DNA of 24,965 bases from Cymbomonas tetramitiformis. Lineage: Eukaryota > Chlorophyta > Pyramimonadophyceae > Pyramimonadales > Pyramimonadaceae. The notes beneath the pieces are model-generated. The model had not been told where the DNA came from. It saw nothing but the letters and a program-made list of their open reading frames with translations, and did no database searches. Shown here piece by piece: positions 18,356 to 24,965 of this stretch (positions are counted from its first letter, which is position 1; every line of letters begins with the position of its first letter). The position numbers and the translations under genes are program-made. The stretch is taken from assembly GCA_001247695.2 (NCBI GenBank), contig LGRX02034958.1, positions 1 to 24,965 of the forward strand, given 5' to 3'.

Positions 18356-19650
18356 AGGAAAACTATGCATGGTCCCTCCGAGCTGAACAACACTGGTTTG
18401 TTTCGTTTTGCTCAGCAGATTGGTAGAAAACGCTATCCCAGTGGCAGAAGCGTTCAAATAGTTTCCTTTCATCCTGCTTGAAAAAAATGGTGACTTGAAG
18501 TTCAGCGACCTTTGCTACGGCTGCCAAATCTCTTAAGTTGTGAAGGCCGACTCCTCTGTTCACCCAAGATATAGTAATTATACAAGAAACAGATCAGGAA
18601 AGGTCCCAGACAATGAGCAAAGGTCTCAACGATTATTTTATTCTGTCACCAAAGTAGCTTTCAAAAATGGCTTTTAAAAGCATAGATAGTAACAAGTTTA
18701 TTGTTGGATTTTTCTGGAAGTCCCAGTCAGGAAATTGCGCTTGAACTATCGAGAAACAAATTTGCCCACAACTTTATTGTGGGGAGTCATCCGTTCGCAC
18801 TAGCTGCGCCCCGCGGGGCAAAGGCGTTCATCCAGTCAAAGTACTTTTGGTGCCCCCGCAGTGGAAGTAGGATGCAAAAGATCTTTCAATTGGTTGGGCA
18901 TTCAGCCAGCTTACACTTGAGCAAAAGTATGTTCTAAATATTGCAAGTCGAGCGGTCCAGACGGAATATGTCCTTTTGGATATCGGGGGATGCCATAAAT
19001 CCAGTGAAATATCGTCTTGTAAATTCGGCCACTTGCTTGAAAACGAGAATACCGTATATATTCTCAAAAACTTGTGTATTTTATGTACACAATTTTGAAA
19101 GGATCCAGTCAGATACCCCTTACATCACGCAGGTATTGTGACTGTGTTGTGAGGTTGTCTTGTCGTGCTGCCTTCGGGGGCGGATACAGAATGCGGCCTG
19201 AGGTATAATACGATCTTGCTGTTCCACGCAGCAGATAGGTAAGCTAATATGTTCCGGATACGAATACCGGTACGAACAATGCCGATCAAGCTGACACATG
19301 CATTCGATACGTGATACAAAAGCTCGTCAAAGATTTGTACGGAATTTTTGTGTCAATATTGTATTGATCAAGAACTCCATGTTTATAAGAGTCTGCATAT
19401 AATTTGTCGAGCGTGAACGATGCTGGAAATAATATCACTCAAGAAATCTACCACCTGATGATATTGCGAGCTCACCAGACATGTTCAGTGCTCACTTGCA
19501 CATATCACAGTCAGTTTTTATGAGCTTGCACATATCACACTCAGTAAAACGGGGTTGCCACCCTGTCAAAACCTGATATACCGCATTCCATTCAACATAC
19601 ATGATGAATAATAATATTTCAATATGTGCTGATCTGCCTACACTCTAGTC
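18356..19650. other. kdsB downstream region, mostly non-coding
   Basis: After the stop there is no clear gene. On the minus strand, 18770-18860 reads protein-like (HQKYFDWMNAFAPRGAAS) and 18363-18563 has a further coding-like frame (listed separately). A direct repeat of cttgcacatatcaca starts at 19495 and 19525. A GC palindrome (gccccgcggggc) lies near 18808. The rest is AT-rich with no structure that I could interpret. Confidence 0.4.
18363..18563 (-). pseudogene. Coding-like fragment, possibly reverse-transcriptase derived
   Basis: The minus frame begins MNRGVGLHNLRDLAAVAKVA. The G-x-G-L-x-x-L-x-x-LA-x-A pattern resembles the region downstream of the RT domain in some non-LTR retroelement polyproteins. 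No RT catalytic box is present nearby. The later part of the frame loses protein-like character. It lies just after the kdsB stop, on the opposite strand. The assignment rests on one short pattern only. Confidence 0.2.
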
Positions 19651-20496
19651 ACGCTATACGGTGTTATATTCCCAATGCACGCTCAGCACTCTGAGCACTC
19701 CACTCGTTCCCCATTCTTTACATTTTCTCCGGGTTCGCGATCCAAACTCTGAACACTCTCAAGGCTCAGCACTCCATGCGCTTACAATCACCATTGGTTG
19801 TTTAGTGCAGCTTGCCTTGATATCAAAGCATGCTAAAGAGTTCCTTTCTTATACAAACTTCTATCCAAGTACATAATGGCATCATCACTCATCCACATTT
19901 GCCAATGAATACAGCACTTCATCACAATCATACGGTATCGCAGGTGTCGCATGAGGCATTCAACTATGCAAGCACGCAACCACGTTGCGTCCTATTGATG
20001 CGGCCAACCAATAAAGCCCCATGTACTAGAATAGAGCTCTCCAGCCAGGACCGAAAGCTACCATCCGTATTAACACCAGGCACTAGCTTGATACCCGGCT
20101 TCATCCCCGTGGCATCGATCACACATTATTGTGCAGCCTGCACAACACGCCCCGCATACGTGATGATCTTAGCACAGCCAGCTAAGATCATCACTCCAGC
20201 AGTACACTCCAGCACTACACTCCAGCAGATATATCAGATTGGACCGATTTCAGGTCATCCTTGCACAAATCCCAAACAGAAGCTCAAACTGTGACTTCCA
20301 TTGCTATGTGAAGCATATCGATTGACGGGAAGAAGACTCGCCTAAATATGCATCCCCTGGCCGGAGCAGTCACGCCATTCACCCGGGTGCACTTCCAAGA
20401 AAGAGGGTTTCTAGTACTCTGCACACACTGAGCCTACTGGGACCCTGGCTAATGTCCACATGCTCCACATGCTGGAAGGACGCCCAACCCGTCAAG
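19651..20496. other. Non-coding stretch with a 14-bp perfect hairpin
   Basis: A 154-codon plus frame (19830-20294) has no motif and an arbitrary composition, so I do not call it a gene. gtgatgatcttagc (20160-20173) and gctaagatcatcac (20181-20194) form a perfect 14-bp stem with loop acagcca. Directly after it come three ctccagca-type words (20194-20228). No T-run follows, so it is not a pol III or bacterial-type terminator. Confidence 0.5.
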
Positions 20497-20724
20497 TCAA
20501 GGACGGCTCCCAAAACAAGCAGAGGACAGGGCATGCCGGAATAGTGCCGCCTCCACGCAGGTGATCCGGTCAGCCTGCGACTTGATCTGGCTGTCCATCC
20601 GTGACAGGCCCCGAGTGACCTGCACTTGCAGGGACTGCATGCTGTCCTCCAGCGCAACCAACTGCTGTGCCACCTGCTGCCATCCCTTCTCTGGAAGAGC
20701 ACCCTTCCCCCAATTCAATCTCAC
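20497..20724 (-). CDS. Small coiled-coil reading frame or exon, unknown
   Basis: 75 codons on the minus strand. After WGKGALPEKGWQQ the frame shows hydrophobic residues at heptad spacing (VAQQLVALEDSMQSLQVQV, then LSRMDSQI, then ADRITCVEAALF), as expected of a coiled coil. No family is recognised. The end (ACFGSRP) is less convincing and may be intron. It may be an exon of a larger minus-strand gene that also includes 21640-21948; no clean splice path was found. Confidence 0.35.
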   Translation of the reverse strand: MRLNWGKGALPEKGWQQVAQQLVALEDSMQSLQVQVTRGLSRMDSQIKSQADRITCVEAALFRHALSSACFGSRP

Positions 20725-20759
20725 GGATCCTTAACAAGATCCTTAACAAGCACCCCTGC

Positions 20760-20963
20760 CTACACCGCCGCCAAGCGTAAATGCAGGAAGTTGATGAAAA
20801 GTTGTTGGAAATCAAAGCGTGAATCGGAGCGTGAATCAGAACGCGTTTTACGTTTCTTCATTTGTAATTTCGGAACGAGCCCGTCGAGCGCGTTGATCTC
20901 GAGCTTAATGTCGTTTGCAAATAATTTTGCAGAAGAACACGCATCGGATAATGAGGTTGCCAT
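20760..20963 (-). CDS. Small reading frame enclosed by a 47-bp inverted repeat
   Basis: 67 codons starting with ATG at 20963 (MATSLSDACSSAKLFANDIK). The N-terminal 40 residues have convincing protein composition and end in a basic cluster (KKRKTR). The C-terminal part is translated from the left inverted-repeat arm and reads RSDSRSDSRFDF, a repeat of Ser-Asp-Ser-Arg. No known family. It may be the start of a mobile-element gene or a truncated gene. Confidence 0.3.
   Translation of the reverse strand: MATSLSDACSSAKLFANDIKLEINALDGLVPKLQMKKRKTRSDSRSDSRFDFQQLFINFLHLRLAAV
20794..20840 (+). repeat. 47-bp inverted repeat, left arm
   Basis: Pairs with 21010-21056 with about three mismatches (around aatcaaagc versus aatcggtgc). 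The arm contains two tandem gcgtgaatcggag-like words. The 169 bases between the arms hold the start of the small minus-strand frame. Confidence 0.85.
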
Positions 20964-21009
20964 CGAACGAAGATAGGCTCAATAAGAATGCAATAAGTAC
21001 GATTCACGA

Positions 21010-21056
21010 TCTGATTCACGCTCCGATTCACGCACCGATTTCCAACAACTTTTCAT
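21010..21056 (-). repeat. 47-bp inverted repeat, right arm
   Basis: Reverse complement of 20794-20840. The gattcacg word occurs once more just outside, at 21001, so this side has an extra copy of the short tandem word. No target-site duplication could be defined. Confidence 0.85.
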
Positions 21057-21450
21057 GCAACAGCACTTGGCCTGCATGGCCTCGGAGGCGCTGACCATCG
21101 AGGCGCGTACCATCGGGGCGCTTGACCGGTGAGCTGTCGGCGCTCGGCGAGAGCTCCTCGCGGGATCCTGATGGTCGGAGATCCGCGGGGCCTCTGTGCG
21201 CGGCCGGGGTCGCGGCAGGGTCCTCCGTCTCTTGGTGCATGTCTGCAGCCTTCAACATGCTGCCTTCCACAACGCCAAGCTTCTGTCCTCCACGAGCGCG
21301 CCGCAAACCCTCCGTTCATCCTCAGCACATCACATCCGGAGCCAACGGCCGAGGAACACCCGTCCAAACGCGCCTCTCGCAACGGATCATGTGAAGAGAG
21401 TCACTGAGCAAGGTGGATGCGAGGGCAAAGGGACGACAGCTGGTGCACAA
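21057..21450. other. GC-rich stretch with overlapping frames, no clear gene
   Basis: Frames on both strands are open because of GC content. The minus frame 21306-21028 (EELSPSADSSPVKRPDGT near its middle) is the most protein-like and could be an exon of a minus-strand gene with 21640-21948 upstream. No domain was recognised and no splice pair stands out. Confidence 0.25.
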
Positions 21451-21583
21451 CATGATACAAATCCCACCCAGAGGGAGGGTGAGGAGGGGTGCCTAGCCAG
21501 ATGACGCCATGTGGCGCATGATACAAATCCTCTCAGAGGGGGGGTGGAGAGGGGTGCCTAGCGAGGTGACGCCATGTGGCGCA
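21451..21583. repeat. 66-bp tandem repeat, two copies
   Basis: catgatacaaatcc starts at 21451 and again at 21517. Both units contain gaggggtgcctagc and gacgccatgtggcgc. The second unit diverges towards its end. Confidence 0.75.
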
Positions 21584-21639
21584 AGGCACGGGGTCCTCAC
21601 ACCTCTGGGGTGGGGGGGTAGGAGCATGGAGCGCACCTT

Positions 21640-21948
21640 GAAGATGTTGTCCAAGCTGTCCGGACGTGTTTCCTCGCCTGCAGCGCAAGCTGGCTGCACT
21701 GAGGTTTGCTCGGGCCTTGCACCCGTCTTGAGGTCGGCCATGCCTACGGGACGCGATTGGTCCAAGGGGGTCACAGATTCGGCCTGAAGCGGCAGAGGTG
21801 AGTCTGGCTCAGTGAGCACAAACATTGCCACCTGGAGGCTGAATTCATCCTTGCAGGACATAAAGATACTATCCTTGCCCTGCAGCGGCACCCCCGCCCC
21901 CCCTCGTCCCAACATTCCCGGGTCTGCCATTGCCCACCAGTTCAACAC
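21640..21948 (-). CDS. Possible exon of an unknown minus-strand gene
   Basis: From 21948 the frame reads MLNWWAMADPGM, then FMSCKDEFSLQVAMFVL, and ends with SLDNIFK directly at a GTGCGC donor-like site (about 21639). Downstream codons in the same frame fall into the tandem repeat and look random, supporting an exon end here. Composition is protein-like but no family is recognised. It overlaps at its start with the plus-strand fragment ending at 22146, so at most one of the two is likely to be a live gene there. Confidence 0.35.
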
Positions 21949-22146
21949 AGACCAAATGAACCACGTGTGGAGCTGCTGAAGGAAGACGCACTACTCGCAG
22001 AGCTGCTGAAGGAACATTATGACGATGCTGCATGTGATGGCAATAGGACACACGGAGTATGCAAACGCAACAAGGAAATGCTGATAAGTTACGCAGGATT
22101 CAGTGAAAGAGAAGCCAGGAAAGTGGTGGAGAAATACGCAATGTAG
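21934..22146 (+). pseudogene. 3' coding fragment ending in TAG, unknown family
   Basis: The plus frame is open from before 21934 to TAG at 22144-22146. From 21967 it reads VELLKEDALLAELLKEHYDD, then CKRNKEMLISYAGFSERE and ends VVEKYAM: charged, helical and clearly protein-like. ELLKE is encoded twice by a direct repeat 30 bases apart. There is no start codon or domain to name it by. The 3' side holds an (AAT)n run at 22206-22223. It could be a terminal exon or a retrocopied fragment. Confidence 0.4.
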
Positions 22147-22205
22147 CGACAGAAGATGCCGCGTGTCTATAAAACTTTACAGAAGCAGAGGAGAACTGCA
22201 GCCAA

Positions 22206-22223
22206 AATAATAATAATAATAAT
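22206..22223 (+). repeat. (AAT)n microsatellite
   Basis: Six aat units in a row, 60 bases after the stop of the preceding fragment. Confidence 0.9.
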
Positions 22224-23330
22224 GAAGTAGCCGTGCGTTTGTGTGCGGAGGGGGCTCAGATCCCCACGCCCCACGAGGGATGTTTGATGAATATAAATGA
22301 ATATAAATAAATGCCTATTTCTCCGTTTTTTCTTTCTTTCCTACTTTGATTTTGCCTACCTGTAAGCACAAAAATGCCCGCTTCCACTGTGCGCCGTACG
22401 CATCATGGGGGCTGTGTTTAACATTACCCACACCGGCGCGTTGTGCCTGGACAAGGCATCTTCGGGGCGGCTCACCCGATTCTTCTTCTGGCCCAACAGC
22501 GCGCAAAGCCTCCTTTGATTGGTTGCTTCGCAATATTCTGCACCCCCATACCGCGCACGCTCCACTCCGCTCGGCCACTCCATCCCCACTTCACAACACT
22601 CTGAAATCGCCCCTCCATCCACCCGGTATGCCCGCACTCTCAGGCGTTCACAACATTCCCTGCCCAACTACTCATTGCCCCCCAGTCCAGCCTTTCGCCT
22701 CTCACATGTGCGACGCTCCGACCTTCACCCCGCACACCAACTTTCTCCGCCGTATGCTTGACTCGCTGACCCAACTTCCATTTGCCCCATTCACTGCGCT
22801 GTTTTGCCTGTCACATGCTGCGGCACGTCCTGGCTCAAGGTCCGTCCCACACTTCTCTGCGGACAGTGGGCATCGCAGCTGCACCTTGCATGTGACGCTG
22901 CCCACACGTCGAGGGAATGTGACGCTGCCCGCACGTCGAGGGCATGTTCGCTCCAACGCGCACATACTACGTGTGGGACGTCTCATGGACACTCTATCTT
23001 TTTCTTTGTTTGATGGGTCAGTCATTTCAAGAGGTGGCACAGTAGGCGGTCAGCTTTTGAGCAGCGCGGCGCTGGGAACACGGCGGGCACCGCGCAGCTC
23101 AGGGAGGGCAGGGACCTGCTGGGCAAAGGGCAGTGCCCTTGAGGAAGATGGAAGCCGCAGATGCCAGCGGCCCCCCTGTGCAGTGCAGCCGTCTCTGGGG
23201 CACCAAGCCTGCGCATGCCCCAGCCGCAGCACTCCCTCCCCATCCTTCAATCACAAAGCAACCAATACACTGTTGCCGGAGCTCCTTTGCAGCTAAGCAT
23301 GGGACCGCACAGGCTGAATGTGGCCATACA
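22224..23330. other. GC-rich stretch with one long frame of doubtful reality
   Basis: A 316-codon plus frame spans 22346-23296. It is the longest uninterrupted plus-strand frame in the window, but its composition (Pro, Ala, Ser, Arg, His, Cys) is what GC-rich non-coding DNA gives, and no motif, helix pattern or splice context supports it. It includes a 27-bp tandem duplication (22891-22944) that keeps the frame. I leave it uncalled as a gene. Confidence 0.35.
22891..22944. repeat. 27-bp tandem duplication
   Basis: tgtgacgctgccc followed by acgtcgaggg occurs at 22891 and again at 22918, differing at about two positions. The length is a multiple of three. Confidence 0.85.
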
Positions 23331-23345
23331 GGGATCCTAGGCCAT

Positions 23346-23600
23346 CTATTCTACGCCGGGCGGGCACCCTTGGAGCATCCTGGGCCGTCTATTCTCGCCA
23401 GGCGGGCACCCTTGGAGCATCCTGGGCCATCTATTCTGCGCCAGGCGGGCACCCGCCAGGCATCCTGGGCCGTATTCTGGCAGGGCGGACACACTGCTTG
23501 GAGCATCCTGGGCCATCTATTCTCATGGGCGGAGCACCCTTGGAGCATCCCCTGGACAGAATCTATTCTGCGCCTGGCGGGCACCCTTGGAGCATGCGGA
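23346..23600. repeat. About 42-bp minisatellite, six units
   Basis: Units begin with ctattct at 23346, 23389, 23431, 23472 (as gtattct), 23517 and 23563, so lengths vary from 41 to 46. The shared core is gcgggcacccttggagcatc. Because lengths vary, no single frame is kept, and the overlapping translated frames (for example GTLGASWAVY) are repeat artefacts. Confidence 0.92.
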
Positions 23601-23949
23601 AGGTGGCACAGGTCATTCAAGACCACGGACAATGGAGTATCCCAACAATAAGGGATGGAAGGCTGTGGTTGCCACGTCAGCATTCAGCGTTGCACGTGCG
23701 CGGGCCCAACCTGTACCATATGCCGTGTGAACCAGGGAGAACGTGAGCAGCAATGCCTCCGGCGACTTGCTGCTGCCCACCACCACCAGCGCACCTTGCA
23801 CGCACAGCACATCCTGTGGCACCGCCGGCACCAACATGTCAGCTCACAGCAGGCACTCGGAGCGCAGGGTTGCGCAGGCCCGCTCACGTTTCATGTTCCA
23901 GCTGCTGCGCGGTCACCTGATCCGCATCACAACAGTATGCTGCCGGCCC
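23601..23949. other. GC-rich spacer between two minisatellites
   Basis: Frames are open on both strands with no recognisable motif. Nothing else was seen. Confidence 0.4.
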
Positions 23950-24260
23950 CCTACCCCCATGGCCAAGCATGCGACTCACACGGCCCTCCTGCCCCCATGG
24001 CCAAGCATGCGACGCGCACGACCCTCCTGCCCCCATGGCAAGCATGCGGCAGCGCACGACCCTCCTGCCCCATGGCCAAAAACATGCCGACGCGCGACCT
24101 CCTCCCCATGGCCAAGCATGGAGCGAAAGAAAACAAGACCCTCTCTTTATGTTAAGCATACGACGCGCCACGACCTCCTGCCCACATGGCCAAGCATGCG
24201 ACGCGCCACGACCCTCCTGCCCCCATGGCCAAGCATGCGACTCGCACGACCCTCCTGCCA
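23950..24260. repeat. 36-39-bp minisatellite, seven clear units plus one degenerate
   Basis: The core catggccaagcatgcgacgc is followed by acgaccctcctgcccc. ATGG positions are 23959, 23997, 24035, 24072, 24108, 24186 and 24225. Between 24108 and 24186 lies a degenerate unit with an A-rich patch (gaaagaaaacaag). On the minus strand it reads as repeated HAWPWGQEGR, again only a consequence of the repeat. Confidence 0.92.
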
Positions 24261-24721
24261 GCACCACCGGGCAGGCGTATCAAGGATGGGGTTTGGGGGG
24301 GCGAGGGCTGAGAGCTAAGTCACCGGTATGGTCAGTCCAGGGAGGTCGCACGAATCCCTGGGAGCGTGCGTCGAGGGAGCCGCCCCCTGTAGGCACATCG
24401 CAGCTGTGTCAAGTTCCACACGAGCCCCAACTACACCAGCTCGTAGCGGCAGCACTACACGGAGTCCGAAGCTTCAGTGTGGCAGGCGCCACGTGGATCC
24501 CAAGAGCATCTCACCTGTGTGGCGCCCACAGCGGTAGTCTGGATGACAAACACCCGCGCTGAAACATGCTCCAACGGAGCCGGTGCTGGAGGTGAAAGCA
24601 AAAACATGCTCGGGACGGATGGCGCCTGCGGAGCCTGCGCCCAATGAAAACCACGGCACGACGCCTGGTCAGACACGTCGGCAACGCCCTCCAGCATCGT
24701 CTCAGGGCAACACTGCCAGCA
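24261..24721. other. GC-rich stretch, no gene recognised
   Basis: Open frames are present on both strands but none shows a motif or domain. A run of seven or more Gs lies near 24294. The words agcctgcg/gagcc are frequent. Confidence 0.35.
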
Positions 24722-24965
24722 GTGCACTCAACTCCACGTGGGCACCGACGAGCCCCCTAGCCAGCCACTCGTCATGCGTCAGGAGGTGCACTCAACTCCA
24801 AATGGGCACCGACGAGCCACATAGCCAGCCCCTCGTCATGCGCCAGGAGGTGCACTCAACTCCACATGGGCACCGACGAGCCCCATAGCCAGCGCCTCGT
24901 CATGCGCCAGGAGGTGCACTCAACTCCACACGGGCACCGACGAGCCCCATAGCCAGCCCCTCGTC
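24722..24965. repeat. 64-bp tandem repeat running off the right edge
   Basis: gtgcactcaactcca starts at 24722, 24786, 24850 and 24914, exactly 64 bases apart; the fourth unit is cut by the window end. Units are over 90 percent identical. 64 is not a multiple of three, so the array does not encode a protein repeat. Confidence 0.95.

Noticed and set aside
19830..20294. 154-codon plus frame
   Set aside because: No recognisable domain, random-looking composition, and it spans a perfect hairpin and short repeats.
23884..24562. Long overlapping frames on both strands with repeated HAWPWGQEGR or similar text
   Set aside because: They are translations of the 36-39-bp minisatellite and appear in several frames at once.

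Overview
This is eukaryotic nuclear DNA. Two genes are broken by short GT-AG introns, there is a decayed Ty3/gypsy retrotransposon, and most of the rest is repeats and non-coding sequence. The one confidently named host gene is an intron-containing CMP-Kdo synthetase (kdsB, 15997-18355). Eukaryotic Kdo metabolism is best known from land plants and green algae, including the scales of prasinophytes. Short exons, very dense minisatellites and mixed base composition make a green alga my best guess. That is an inference, not a proof.

Layout. 1-127: 39-bp tandem repeat running in from the left edge. 128-2783: no recognisable gene, with one short coding-like remnant. 2784-6150 (minus): truncated Ty3/gypsy pol. 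It keeps RT, RNase H and integrase catalytic residues but has lost the protease active site, carries a frameshift in RNase H, and has an 84-nt spliceosomal-type intron inside integrase. 6150-6640: repeat rich in TACTAAC and CTAAAGG words, including a 67-bp satellite. 6843-8640 (minus): an unrecognised four-exon gene. Its reading frame breaks only at homopolymer runs, and its introns carry the same words as the flanking satellite. 8641-12460: long gene desert, unusually full of short perfect hairpins between about 9450 and 12210. 12860-13640: GC-rich low-complexity sequence. 13715-15760: a composite of three inverted-repeat pairs in the order A-B-B'-C-C'-A'. B-B' encloses three tandem units with a conserved hairpin. 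C-C' encloses a head-to-head pair of 20-bp tandem arrays.

15997-18355 (plus): kdsB, eight exons, 274 codons, apparently intact. 18356-20496: mostly non-coding. 20497-22146: several small coding-like pieces on both strands, one enclosed by a 47-bp inverted repeat. 22150-24965: GC-rich tract dominated by unrelated minisatellites (27, about 42, about 38 and 64 bp), the last running off the right edge.

No operon-like or pathway relationship links the genes. kdsB appears to be a lone metabolic gene among mobile and repetitive DNA. The most interesting material is the unknown four-exon gene with its word-sharing introns and satellite, the nested inverted-repeat composite, and the intron inside integrase. 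No tRNA, rRNA or CRISPR array was recognised.
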